Source: Temnopleurus reevesii
Taxonomy: Eukaryota; Echinodermata; Echinoidea; Temnopleuroida; Temnopleuridae
Assembly: GCA_036244855.1 (NCBI GenBank)
Contig: BQKZ01000625.1
Coordinates: 51,718-79,703, forward strand
Length of the DNA stretch: 27,986 nt
Direction: 5' to 3'
Shown: positions 1-9,629 of the stretch, in pieces
Position numbering within the stretch: the stretch's first letter is position 1
Layout of the letters: each line of letters opens with the position of its first letter
The notes under the pieces: model-generated
Told to the model about the DNA's origin: nothing
Database searches by the model: none
Seen by the model: the letters and a program-made list of their open reading frames with translations, nothing else
Made by a program: the position numbers and the translations under genes

Positions 1-160
1 AGGGGTAACTAAATATAAGTTCTGCGCGCACTCTCTCCGGGACGTAAATGTACAGAAGCTCGAAAACTAGCAGTCGAGCAATCACCGCAGGAGAACAGAA
101 CATTTACTCGACAGTGTTATATTCCCCCTCTGTGGAGAGCAGTCGGACGACGTTGCACGT
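1..160 (+). other. candidate 5' (noncoding) exon with strong splice donor
   Basis: The stretch ends in CACGT|GTAAGTTTG, a near-consensus U1 donor at 161. It has higher GC than what follows and no homopolymers, as expected of an exon. An ATG at 48 opens a short frame that, if spliced to the candidate exon at 561, would stop after about 40 codons, so it would be an upstream ORF rather than the main product. A second frame without an ATG stays open from 19 through the same splice to a TAG at 692. The 5' end lies at or before the window edge. It could belong to the TRIM gene 26 kb downstream or to another gene; only transcript data could decide. Confidence 0.4.
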
Positions 161-560
161 GTAAGTTTGTACATATCTAAATGCGGATCGACCTGTTGCG
201 AAAGTGCAAACCTTTGATTTGTGAACTGAATCTTGTCTGATCACAGATCCATTTAAGGAAATATTAATTTGAGCATTATTTATCTTTGTTTTATTTTTAT
301 CTGAGCAGTCATTGGCCTGTTTATCAAACTGGACGAATATTAAACCGGATGGTTACTTTCAACATGGAATGACTACATCACCGTACTTTCAGTTTTGCAT
401 CTTATGGTGACGTTATCTTACGAATGTACGATATACGAATTGATGTATAAATCGTTTATATTGCTTTTACATAAAGGTTTTACAGTACAGCACAGAACAG
501 GGACTATCAACAACTTGTGGATAATAATTGTGTTTTTTTTTTTGCTCTTCTTGTTTTCAG

Positions 561-715
561 ATTGCGATAATGAAGGTTTGACATCAGACATCATCAGGGG
601 GTGTGTCAAAAAAGTTTTGTTCCCACCATCCAAGCGAGGTCTTACCAAGGACGAGAGAAACATACACATCAGCATTTTGTTGCACCGAATCTAGCTATAC
701 ACAGTCTGAAGTGAG
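561..715 (+). other. candidate second 5' exon
   Basis: The acceptor is excellent: a long T/C tract (about 531-557) ending TTTTCAG at 560. Two overlapping donors follow, GAA|GTGAGG at 711 and GAG|GTGAGC at 716; the second is taken as the end. The segment is less AT-biased than its surroundings. From 563 it carries an open frame of 43 codons ending TAG at 692-694; this continues an ATG-less open frame from the exon at 1-160. Its ATG at 570 opens only a three-codon frame. A 5'-untranslated exon is the most likely reading; a small coding exon is possible. Confidence 0.35.
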
Positions 716-893
716 GTGAGCTTTTATTTCTACATGTCTTTGAATATACTTTATATTGATTTATATAATGATTTTTGCTTTACCTCAACTTAAATGAGCA
801 ACACATTCCCAAACTTACACTGCTGTACCTGGCTGGCTATTTTGTTCAGTCAGAACAAACTCATCATGTCGAATAATATTTTAAATTTGGGGA

Positions 894-1301
894 GGGGGGG
901 GGGGGGGGGATGGGTCATGAGAGATTGAAAAACCTGTACAGTGTGGACTTATTCTTCATTGATGTTAGAACAGGTGTTTATTTATCTCCATATGATATTA
1001 ATCAGAGCATAATATAAATACTCCATTATATAGCTGTAAGTTACGTAATAGTGTGGTTGAAATATTTGCTCATTTTGGTTCTTGATAAAAAGGTCATTGT
1101 CATATGACACAATCAATTCTTTGAATGTCTTTCTAACGCTGCTGAATAAGACATACCATTATATTCTATATACGATATTGGCTTCCCATCGCTCTTTTTT
1201 CTGGAGTCATGTATGAGGGGGGGGGGGGGGGGGGGGGACTAGGAGAAACTGGGAAATGTTGTATGTTGTCTCGATTCCCTAGGTCGGGAGGAAGGCAATA
1301 T
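894..1301. repeat. local duplication, copy 1
   Basis: This begins with a 16-base poly-G run. From 910 to about 1065 it matches 1742-1897 at roughly 94% identity, with nearly all differences being transitions. The match resumes around the motif CCTAGGTCGGGAG (1278-1290 versus 1937-1949). Between these blocks copy 1 has about 173 bases more than copy 2, including a second poly-G run at 1217-1237. No coding potential is visible. Confidence 0.85.
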
Positions 1302-1724
1302 GATGTTAATATCAAAACACCTACACTCATATGAGAGGTTCTGCTTCCATCACAATATCGTTTGCTATAATAGTAGTGTTCACCCTTCTTTTGAACCAAA
1401 AAAAAAAACAAAGTATTTTGTTTGTTTATGGTTACAAATTCAGACACACTTTATTTTTTGTTTCAATTTCTCAAGTCATCTACTCCATTCAAATGACAAC
1501 GTTTAAACAGGGAGAGCAATGTGCTGAGTTATTTACAACAAAAAAAATCTCACCCGTTTCCACTGAATTTTCTACCCTACCCCTTCTAGACATTTACAGA
1601 TAGAAAATAATAATAATATCATATCNAGATAATCCGCCGTCATTAATCTTTTGTATAAGATTGTATTGCAATTCTTCCATAAGCTTCTCGCTATTACAAT
1701 TTCATTCAAAGGTCTTTGTGTGTT

Positions 1725-1961
1725 GGGGGGGGGGGGGGGGGATGGGTCATGAGAGATTGAAAAACCTGTACAGTGCGGACTTAGTCTTCATTGGTGTTGG
1801 AACAGGTGTTTATTTATCTCCATGTGATATTAATCAGAGCGTAATATAAATGCTCCATTATATAGCTGCAAGTTACGTAATAGTGCGGTTGAAATATGTT
1901 AGGGGGATTCAAAGGGGAACATGCTACCCCCGATTCCCTAGGTCGGGAGTAAGGCAATATG
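1725..1961. repeat. local duplication, copy 2, downstream of an N
   Basis: This is the counterpart of 894-1301, starting with a 17-base poly-G run (1725-1741). It lies about 100 bases after the single N at 1626. The arrangement fits either an old tandem duplication or two alleles joined in tandem by the assembler. Confidence 0.85.
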
Positions 1962-2660
1962 TTCACAATTTTTGTTATCTCCTGGTTCTATAGTTTTATC
2001 ACATGTGCCTGATCTTTCGTGACTTTCGTTCTACTGATGAATTTTGTTCTTGACATATTCAAGGCGTTTAGACACATATACGTCACTATACTACTAACGT
2101 TCTACGTTTGCACATCGTGAGACAACTGATCAACTCTCTCCAATTAAATCATAACATGTTGTAAACTTATGTGAACCAAACGTATGTGAAATGTTTGAAA
2201 GTATGCCAATGAATAGGCCTTCTTATCCCATTTAAAAAAAAAAATTCCACTTACAAATTGATCTTGTCTCGTTAATTTGTCAAATTTCTATATCTGAAAT
2301 GATTTCAAATAAAAATACAACAATTTAGAGACTGGGGGGGGGGGGGGTCTGTCAGTTTGAATTTTATACCTAAATAGCCTGAAACGCGCCAAGCCGGATC
2401 GGGCTGATTACGGGTTGGCTACCTGTGATAAATGATTGCTTCAAATTGCCATGGCAACGGATGTAAATCTGGCATCAGAGCGGATAAATCCCCAATATCG
2501 CTTGTCGGAAAATACATAAATTTGCACAAGGTGATAACAAGGTGTGTTATAACATGCCTGCTTTGAATCATTGAATTATTTGTTTATAATATCCATGTTT
2601 GGATCAGTAGTCATCATGGCCTATCATGTGTTATCATGATAATGCCCTTTTCTATACAAT
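1962..2660. other. no gene seen; AT-rich unique sequence
   Basis: Only short frames occur. A 14-base poly-G run lies at 2334-2347. An RFX-like palindrome at 2445-2458 is listed separately. Confidence 0.6.
2445..2458. promoter_or_regulatory. RFX X-box-like palindrome
   Basis: ATTGCCATGGCAAC differs from the classic X-box GTTGCCATGGCAAC only at the first base. The inner 12 bases are a perfect palindrome. RFX transcription factors bind GTNRCC-(0-3)-RGYAAC in metazoans, often at ciliary genes. No gene start is visible nearby, so function is inference. Confidence 0.35.
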
Positions 2661-3179
2661 TTAAAGCCCGTGTATAGTTTTGGTAAAGATTAAAGAAATG
2701 TGAATTTTGGGGATATATACCATGGCATATAGTTTGTATACACATTTCAAGATCATAGCATAATTTTCTACGAGCGAATTCTTTTGAAAATTTGAATTTG
2801 ACCGTTAAATCGTATTTAGCGCCCTCTCTTGGTTATAACAATATTTTGCTTCTTATTGGGCATATACAAAATTATTTCCAAGATTTTATTAAAGCATGCT
2901 AAAAAGGAATACATAAAGAATAAATTCTGAAATTTTCATCCAATTCTGTTCATGAGAAGCTGTCCTTTATCAAGAAAGAAAATATTGAATTAGCGTCGGG
3001 GGCTACGACGCTAAAATATTTTCCACACTTTAGGTTATAACTTTTCCAAAACTTGTTAATTTTTCGTACAATCTTTTGTACAACATGTTCATGATATCAT
3101 GTTTCTTTTTAAGTAGATTTGAAGACAAAATTTGGCGATAAAAATATTGGCTTTTACCAAAACTGTACTTGGGCTTTAA
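2661..3179. mobile_element. TTAA-flanked inverted-repeat element (MITE-like)
   Basis: TTAA at 2661-2664 is followed by AGCCCGTGTATAGTTTTGG. At 3153-3175 the reverse complement of AGCCCAAGTACAGTTTTGG occurs and is followed by TTAA (3176-3179). With the TTAA included, 24 of 27 end positions match. The element is about 511 bp and has no usable ORF, so it is non-autonomous. TTAA target duplication is the hallmark of piggyBac-type transposases, which would have to act in trans; assignment to that superfamily is inference. A perfect 9-bp hairpin lies near its middle (2990-3014). Confidence 0.7.
2990..3014. repeat. perfect 9-bp hairpin inside the TTAA element
   Basis: TTAGCGTCG (2990-2998) and CGACGCTAA (3006-3014) pair perfectly around a 7-base loop. 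AATATT flanks on both sides (2981-2986 and 3015-3020) extend the symmetry after a 3-base bulge. Confidence 0.75.
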
Positions 3180-4020
3180 TTGCTGGTGAATTTTTTAGAA
3201 TTAATATTTAGGGAAATGATTTTTTGACAATACAATATTGCTTTAAGAGTGATGAAAATCATAAGAATTATGTGCCACATACCCAAGGCATTTTCTAGGA
3301 TCTCTGTTTATGTGGATTTGTGTTTAAACAATTTCATGTTGATTTCGATATTGCTGCATACATGCTGCATACATTTTTCAGTTTACTAATTAAGCCATGA
3401 CCAAGAAACGTGTAAATTAATCATTCTCGATTCAGGTAATGAGACACAAAATTATAAACCCTCGTTCTCTGCCAGGTATATAAGGTAAGGAATGAAAAAA
3501 AAAATCAAACACAATATTAATAAACATGTATCAAATTGAGAATATTATATTGGAGGATAATGAATAATATGTGCGAAAATATATCAGTATGTGAATATTT
3601 ATGTTTGATCAAGAAGTTGAAGCAAAGCATATTGATTTGGCAATTTTGTTTCGGCGGCTTGATTTTCCGGTAATTAATACACGATTTAAAGGAATTTACA
3701 TTGATTCTATCATTCTATTCGAAAATGGTCATTTAGGCCAATCATCATCATTGCTGTTTAGGAGTGGTTTATCAATATGAAAACCCCGAAATTCTCATTT
3801 ACAAGAGAGAAACACCCCAATATTCAGAATGATATAGACAGGTGAATCACCAAATCAATACAACACAATAAATGCAATGGCAATGAATGCAGTAATCTGC
3901 CCAACGTAGTAGTGAAACCTATCGATTCTGATTGTACTTTCATGGCCTGTGCTACATGAACTGACCTTAACCCGCACTTGACTCATTCATAATAATTATC
4001 CGAGACACTTTCTCCAGCCT
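3180..4020. other. no gene seen
   Basis: AT-rich sequence with many stops in all frames. A short tandem repeat of GCTGCATACAT at about 3353-3375 is the only structure noticed. Confidence 0.6.
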
Positions 4021-4024
4021 GATG

Positions 4025-4160
4025 TAAGGCCCCGGTCACATAGGACCCCGGAAGCAACACGATTTACCCCGACTCTTTGTCAATTCACAGTTAACTGCCT
4101 CAGAACAACGAGTCGGGGTGAATCGTGTTGCTTCCGGGGTCCTATGTGACCGAGGCTTTA
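4025..4160. mobile_element. palindromic MITE with 50-bp inverted repeats
   Basis: Left arm 4025-4074 and right arm 4111-4160 are reverse complements at 47 of 50 positions, separated by 36 bases. The arms begin TAAGGCCCCGGTCACATAGG and read GC-rich compared with the flanks. The outermost TA on each side could be a TA target duplication as made by Tc1/mariner elements. No protein is encoded. Transcripts would fold into a long hairpin. Confidence 0.8.
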
Positions 4161-4277
4161 TGGTAAACCTCCAAATTTAATGGATTAAAATGCGCCAGGT
4201 AATTAATTTCATATTGTATTGCAAACCACCTTGAACAGAAAGTTTCCTTGCACTGCACATAAGTTTAAATGAATAAT

Positions 4278-4311
4278 TTATTTATTTATTTATTTATTTA
4301 TGTATTTATTA
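4278..4311. repeat. (TTTA)n microsatellite
   Basis: About eight TTTA units with one G interruption. Confidence 0.9.
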
Positions 4312-4540
4312 GAATATATTTATACATGCAGGTACAAAAGATCAGCAATCTGCTATTTTACATCAATGTCCTGATAATACAATACAATGACACAGATAGT
4401 AAGAACAATATTAACGAGTAAAATGCCAAAAAAAAAATATATATACATGTACAAAGAAGATATTGAAATGGTTCAGAATCATATATACTGGTAATTTAAA
4501 TATCTTACAAGAAAAACAAAATAATTAAAGATAAAAGATA

Positions 4541-4960
4541 AAATAATAATGATAAAAAATACACAACATTTATAGAGCGCTTACAAAGTGTTTCTAAGCG
4601 ATCTGTGCAGTATAACCCGCCTACAGCATGGCTACCATTCGGCGCTCACTGCATTCAAGGAATGTCTTCCTACCGGTATCCATTCACAAGCCTTAAATTT
4701 CGTTGATTTTAGGGCAAGGCCATTTTTATTTAGGGCACATTTTTATACTACAGCATGAATGGGGAAAAGAAAAAAAGGGCACCTAAATCTCCAAGGCAAA
4801 TGAGCCTTTTTGTGGAGGGCATCAAGGCCAGAGCATAGGGCATCCAAGGCCATGGCCTCCATGGCCTTCGATTAATTTAAGCCTTGCATTCACCTCATCT
4901 GGGTTGAGTGCAGCACAACGTGAATAAATTTCTAAATTTTCATGCCTCTCTTTGAGCACA
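4541..4960 (-). mobile_element. tRNA-derived SINE copy interrupted by a nested element
   Basis: An AAT-rich start is followed by the family body (ACATTTATAGAGCGCTTAC), the central block near 4672 (TACCGGTATCCATTCAC) and, after the insertion, CTCATCTGGGTTGAGTGCAG at 4894-4913. The same order occurs in the better copies at 17520 and 19133, which show the element is read on the minus strand, with the ATT tail at its 3' end. The head with the B box is not recognisable here, so this copy is old or truncated. Confidence 0.65.
4687..4886. mobile_element. 200-bp nested transposon with target duplication
   Basis: The ends are CAAGCCTTAAATT and, on the reverse strand, CAAGGCTTAAATT: a 13-bp inverted repeat with one mismatch. 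CATTCA flanks it on both sides (4681-4686 and 4887-4892); the uninterrupted site in the SINE copy at about 17688 has one CATTCA. Internally it repeats short AGGGCA and AAGGCC blocks. The length of target duplication (6, or 7-8 if the ends are shifted) does not settle the superfamily; hAT-like is one possibility. Confidence 0.75.
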
Positions 4961-5434
4961 GAAATTTCATGCCAAACCGGTAGAAATTTAGTTATTTATT
5001 AATTAGGTAATCTCTTCATTCATATTTTTTTGCGGTATCGGTGATTTGTACCGTTATACAGAATATATTTAGGAGGAATCGGAGAGGAAAAATAAATTGC
5101 TGATCTTTCTCATTTGGTAAACGCCCATCTGTAATAAGGCACGTGGCTCTATCGGGAGCGATCAAGTTTAATCTAATTTAGGGTTGCTTTCACACTCGAC
5201 CATGGGAACAACCCAGCCAGGTCTCATCATATTCGACTATAGACATCGTATTTTGGAAAATGTAGTCAAAGTAACAGTATGTGACCGATTCTTTAAAATA
5301 TATTCAGATCGTAACGAAAACTTACTGGTGTTTGATACAATCGTGAATTTTCATGAGCAATCAAATTCTTGAATTGTGACGCAAGCAGTGTGCTTTATCG
5401 TGCGTTTCATTGGATCTTTGCTGAATTATCCCTT

Positions 5435-5560
5435 GTAATAATAAGAATAAATGCGATTTATATAGCGCACGTATCCATTCTACGGAGTGCTCAAGGCGCT
5501 TAGCATTATCATTACCCTGGCTTTAGCCCGATGGACACCAGCGCACATGGCATTTCAAGG
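5435..5560 (-). mobile_element. partial SINE copy of the ATAGCGC family
   Basis: An AATAATAAGAATAA stretch leads into TTTATATAGCGCACG, then AAGGCGCTTAGCATTATC and CATTTCAAGGAATTAA. This matches the tail half of the copies at 4541 and 8341. The tRNA-like head is absent. Confidence 0.5.
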
Positions 5561-6115
5561 AATTAATAGTTTTGCTGTGTTTCTTTCTCGCAATATTCAT
5601 CACAATCTATTGATAGTAGTGATTGTAATAATTCAATTTGTCTAAAAGCGGATAATAAACCAAAGGAATTCTCTATGCTCTGTACAATTTGAATATTCAT
5701 ACAATTTACAGGTGAAAAACATTTCCTAACTTGGATATACCTAAACGATATCACAAGAATATATATAGTAGATAACAATGTGAAATTGACGGAGAGAAAT
5801 AGAATACATATAGAAATGGAAATGGTAATTGATGAAAGAGAATGCAGGATTTATAAAGCTTGTAAGCCAGCAGTGGAAAATCAGCTGAAAGTCCTGCCTC
5901 GTGGTTTTTCAATCAGCAGTGGAGTGTGCCATTCTGTTCTACTCTCACTGCGGATGGCAGACATCTTATTATCTTGTGGGGCCGTGAGGATAAACGATTT
6001 CATTGAATGAACATATCAAAATTAAATGAATCAGCACGGACAGAAATATAAAAAAAAATACGATTCAAGATTAGTCATTACGTCGATAATGAGGAATATT
6101 AAAGCTTCTGTTTTT
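5561..6115. other. no gene seen
   Basis: Open frames of up to 76 codons occur on both strands but have AT-driven composition and no splice context. I see no support for a gene. Confidence 0.5.
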
Positions 6116-6227
6116 ACAGCAACCACCATTATCGTAATCACCATTATTACCAACATTATCATCATCAACGCCATTACCATCATACTCTTCGTCCTCATCA
6201 TCATCATTATCATAACCATCAACATCG

Positions 6228-6262
<35 letters not shown>

Positions 6263-6345
6263 CACTCATCATCATGATTATCCTCATCATCAATATCACC
6301 ATTACCATCATCACCACCGAAACCATAATCATCATCAGAAAAGGA
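6116..6345. repeat. ATC/ATT trinucleotide microsatellite
   Basis: Imperfect ATT/ACC/ATC triplets surround a pure (ATC)n core at about 6228-6262. The low-complexity serine-rich and methionine-rich frames here are translations of the repeat, not genes. Confidence 0.9.
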
Positions 6346-6828
6346 TCAGATAAAATGTAGGCCCTATTGCTAAAACAAGACAACAAAATATAGACCACAA
6401 TCATTTCTCATTTATCAATCACACTCTCAAGTTTGTATACTTCTCCGAGATGGCAACGGAGTGCTTTTGCATCACAAAATGTTCTTAGTGGCACGATTTT
6501 ATACACAGCAATAGTTTGTCACCCTGAAGATTGACGAAAGCATTCTGGCGCCATGAGCCGAATCAGGTTGATATCGAACGTTACATGGATGCCTCCATAT
6601 CATGAACCCCATAGAGAAGCTCACATGTTTCTGACATATCACTCGACAAGCAACAGTGCTAATCCGACAGTTGGCAAACCTACAGTAGGCCTATAGTCTA
6701 AACTCAGACAGCACAGCCTCTTTTAAGATATGTTATATCAATAATTATGCTTTTCAAATATTATGAAAAAATCTAGACCATCGATGTGGAGCCCCAACTT
6801 TTTTTTAACGAGGACGGGGGGGGGGGGG

Positions 6829-6979
6829 GGGGGCTGTGTTTCCCTCATGGATGATTTTTCTTTTAGACACTGATGGGAGCTGAAGAGAAAGAGGTGGGGT
6901 GGGGGCAGTCTGGACTTTCCTGCCTAGCTGAAGCCTTTATGGTGAAGGTCAACCATGAAAAGGTCAAGGCCATTCATGT
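6829..6979. repeat. direct repeat flanking the foldback element, left copy
   Basis: This shares, in order, GGGGCTGTG, TTCTTTTAGA, GAGCTGAAG, TGGACTTTCCTG, GAAGCCT and CATTCATGT with 7920-8080. It follows an 18-base poly-G run (6816-6833). Confidence 0.65.
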
Positions 6980-7030
6980 AATAATGCTCCATTATTCTTA
7001 AGTTTGTATCAATAATTCTGTATTTGAACA

Positions 7031-7071
7031 CCCCCCCCCCCCCAAAAAAAAATATATATATATATATATAT
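7031..7071. repeat. C13-A9-(TA)n compound simple repeat
   Basis: Thirteen C, nine A and then about nine TA units follow one another without interruption. Confidence 0.9.
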
Positions 7072-7075
7072 AACA

Positions 7076-7089
7076 GTTGCCGTGGTAAT
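7076..7089. promoter_or_regulatory. RFX X-box-like site
   Basis: GTTGCCGTGGTAAT fits GTNRCC-NN-RGYAAC except for the last base. It lies next to the compound repeat and has no visible gene start nearby. Confidence 0.25.
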
Positions 7090-7138
7090 CGTTGTACATG
7101 CGGCCTCGTTTACAACATACTTCTTTTGGACAATATTT

Positions 7139-7889
7139 TTAAAGGTCCACTATTATGAAAATACAAGTTGATCTGGGGCCTGTAACTTAAAAGATGCAAT
7201 TAAACTTGCAATAAATATTAATCGTAAGTCTATGGCAAAACGTGTACCATAGAGATACGATTAATTTTCAATTTATCGTATCTCTTTTATGTTACATGCC
7301 CCAGTATTGATATATTATACGATTATCAATACACTTTTCAGTGAAAGAGGGCCCAAATGTGTTTCATATATTTTATAATATTTTTTCTTCATTTTTATGT
7401 TGGCTTAGTTGGGAACGCCCCTAAAAATTTCTTTCAAATGTCAGTCCTGTTGTGACATCACAAGAGTCAAGTTTGTTCACCTTTCTAGATCATGTTTTAG
7501 AGCTGGTTCTGTTAATAACAAAAGGAAATATGTAGATCAATGCAGGTATTTCAATTCAGGTGATTGCGCATTCCAATTCCCATTCATGGGCAATCACCTT
7601 AATTGAAATCCCTGCATTGATCTACATATTTTCTTTTGTTATTTACAGAACCAGCTCTGAAACATGATTTAGAAAGGTGAATAAACTTGACTCTTGTGAT
7701 GTCACAACATGATTGACATTTGAAAGAAATTTTTAGGGGCGTTCCCAACTAAGCCAACATAAAAATGAAGAAAAAATATTATAAAATATATGAAACACAT
7801 TTGGACTCTCTTTCAGTAAAAAGGGTCTTGATAATGGTATAATACATCAATACAGATCAACTTGTATTTTCATAATAGTACCCTATTAA
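7139..7889. mobile_element. large foldback element flanked by TTAA
   Basis: The left arm (7143-7174 plus 7303-7567) and right arm (7590-7885) are inverted repeats of about 290 bp with high identity and a 22-base loop. TTAA lies immediately outside both ends (7139-7142 and 7886-7889). The left arm alone is interrupted by a 128-bp insertion (7175-7302). Frames inside the arms are not conserved as proteins. It is most simply a non-autonomous foldback transposon with a piggyBac-like TTAA target duplication; the superfamily is inferred. Confidence 0.8.
7175..7302. mobile_element. 128-bp inverted-repeat element nested in the foldback arm
   Basis: The ends read GGGGCCTGTAACTTAAAAGA and, on the reverse strand, GGGGCATGTAACATAAAAGA. 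The matching position in the other foldback arm lacks it, which marks it as a later insertion. A related copy at 20714-20844 shares the core ATTAATCG(T/C)AAGTCTATGG. Confidence 0.75.
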
Positions 7890-7919
7890 CTAAAGGAAAT
7901 GATATAGGGTGGGTATAGG

Positions 7920-8080
7920 AGGGGGCTGTGGGTCGCATGTCATGTGGAGGATGTTTTCTCTTTTAGATGAGAGCTGAAGGGGGGGGGGGCGGCACATCTT
8001 GGACTTTCCTGTCTGGCACATCAGTCGAATGAAGCCTGAATGGTGGAGGTCAATCATGAATAGGTGAAGGTCATTCATGT
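7920..8080. repeat. direct repeat flanking the foldback element, right copy
   Basis: This is the diverged counterpart of 6829-6979, including an internal 11-base poly-G run (7979-7989). The pair brackets the foldback element in direct orientation about 1.1 kb apart. No long-terminal-repeat features (TG...CA ends, primer site) were recognised. Confidence 0.65.
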
Positions 8081-8340
8081 CCACCGAACACATGACGTGG
8101 CTCTCATCTGCTAGAGCAATCAAGACAAAAGACTTAAAGACTTAATAGCCACCAAAGCTTATGCAGATGTACGTTTTCCTCGTTTATCCTCCTTTTTCTT
8201 TTTCGTCGAAGTATATGTATTGATTTAATATGATTGATAATAATTTAACTTTAGGCTGACCAAAAAGGAGCTTAATACCACCAGTATATTAAAGCGCCAT
8301 ATGTAAATGTTGTATTTATCATTCTTTCTAATGTCATTTC

Positions 8341-8500
8341 TTTCACTTTCGAATAATACTAATAATGAAACACTTTTATATAGCGCATAACACAATCATG
8401 CGAAAGTCCCTAAGCGCTTGAAACATGGAAAGAGNCACATGACGCTGCATTCATCTGGTGGAGTAATCAAGACAGAAGTGTTTAGCCATCAAAGCACATA
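8341..8500 (-). mobile_element. partial SINE copy of the ATAGCGC family, broken by N
   Basis: TAATACTAATAATGAAACAC leads into TTTATATAGCGCATAACAC and CCCTAAGCGCTTGAAACATG, as in the other copies. The N at 8435 interrupts it. After the N, CACATGACG...ATCAAGACA resembles 8089-8130. Confidence 0.5.
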
Positions 8501-8555
8501 TCACAAACATCGAATGCTTACAGCAGCAAAGCTTGATCGTTAAAAGGACCTCAAT

Positions 8556-9016
8556 CTATTCATACAGTGCAATGCACCCCATCACTATGATCAGGCGCGG
8601 ATCAATGTTTGAGGGAGAAGGTGGTCGTCGGTCGAAGCAAATTGAGGAAAAAAAATCGACATTCCACCAACGAGCTGACAAACAACCCCCCCCCCCAACA
8701 TAAAAAAACCCAACAAAACAACAAAAGAAGGAGGAAAAAATCATAAGAAATAAATGTGTATATGTAAGAAACACCCCTCCCCCAAAAAAGGAGAGAATAA
8801 ATTACACCCCCCCCCCCAAAAAAAAAAAACAATCCAAGCGCAAATACAAAAAAAAATGAAAACACCTTCACTTGACAGCCCCCGAAGAGACAACAAAAGG
8901 GTCTTTAATTTTCCATTGGGACGGCGAAGATATGGGGATATGCCCTATTGTACCCCTTTTGATCCAGTATGGGTATTCATTAATAAAGCTCCTGTGATGA
9001 TTTCTATCATTTTCAA
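8556..9016. other. low-complexity poly-C/poly-A region, no gene
   Basis: This contains C runs (8686-8696, 8807-8817) and A runs, one directly abutting a C run. Frames rich in F, G, K and P come from these tracts. Confidence 0.7.
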
Positions 9017-9140
9017 ATTTCCATAACAACACGGCAACCAAATTAAACATTTTCGGTAATAGAAATGCCAATATTCATATTTCCATAGCAACATGGCAAC
9101 CAAATTAAACATTTTCGGTAACAGAAATGCCAATATTCAT
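9017..9140. repeat. tandem duplication, two 62-bp units
   Basis: The units begin ATTTCCATA at 9017 and 9079 and end CCAATATTCAT. They differ at only a few positions. Each carries a GGCAACC half-site. Confidence 0.9.
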
Positions 9141-9252
9141 ATTGAAATAGCAATTTATTCTACACTTCTTTTACTGTTAGCGATTTCCATTGACACTGTA
9201 CCAAATGTCGCAGACTGCTTCTTAAAACAGCATTTTTTAACAAGATTTTGGG

Positions 9253-9621
9253 GGGGTATTACCAGAGATTAGTGTACTAAGTTGCTTCTGAGGAAGCAGC
9301 GAATTACAATTAATTTCTTCTCCTACTACGAGACGCCGGGGCTCTGAAATAACAGGAAGAACAGAAAACTGAAGCCAAACACTCCGTTTGTGTTGACAAT
9401 CAGATAGTACCGACTGTAGAACACTTGGAGACTTCTNGGGGTATTACCAGAGATTAGAGTACTAAGTTGCTTCTGAGGAAGCAGCGAATTACAATTAATT
9501 TCTTCTCCTACTTCGAGACGCCGAAGCTCTGAAATAACAGGAAGAACAGAAAACTGAAGCCAAACACTCCGTTTGTGTTGACAATCAGATAGTACCGACT
9601 GTAGAACACTTGGAGACTTCT
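9253..9621. repeat. two near-identical 184-bp copies separated by one N
   Basis: Copy 1 is 9253-9436, the N is 9437 and copy 2 is 9438-9621. They differ at only about half a dozen bases over 184. The abrupt join at an N points to an assembly join of overlapping or allelic contigs rather than a biological tandem repeat. Confidence 0.9.
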
Positions 9622-9629
9622 GCTAAAAT

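Noticed and set aside
5135..5143. TAAGGCACG, matching the 5' end of miR-124
   Set aside because: The match stops after the seed and no precursor hairpin arm lies nearby.
6026..6404. Open frames on both strands rich in Ser, Ile or Met
   Set aside because: They are translations of the ATC/ATT microsatellite.
7409..7606. 65-codon frame with two CxxC-like cysteines
   Set aside because: It lies across the arm and loop of the foldback element and is not kept in the other arm.
6829..8080. Direct repeats as LTRs of a retrotransposon
   Set aside because: No TG...CA ends, primer-binding site or reverse-transcriptase frame is visible, and the interior is filled by the foldback element.
8556..8871. 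Minus-strand frames rich in Phe and Gly
   Set aside because: Composition is dictated by poly-C/poly-A tracts.
9017..9621. Repeated units that might suggest a CRISPR-like array
   Set aside because: There are only two units of each, with no spacers, in an animal-type genome.
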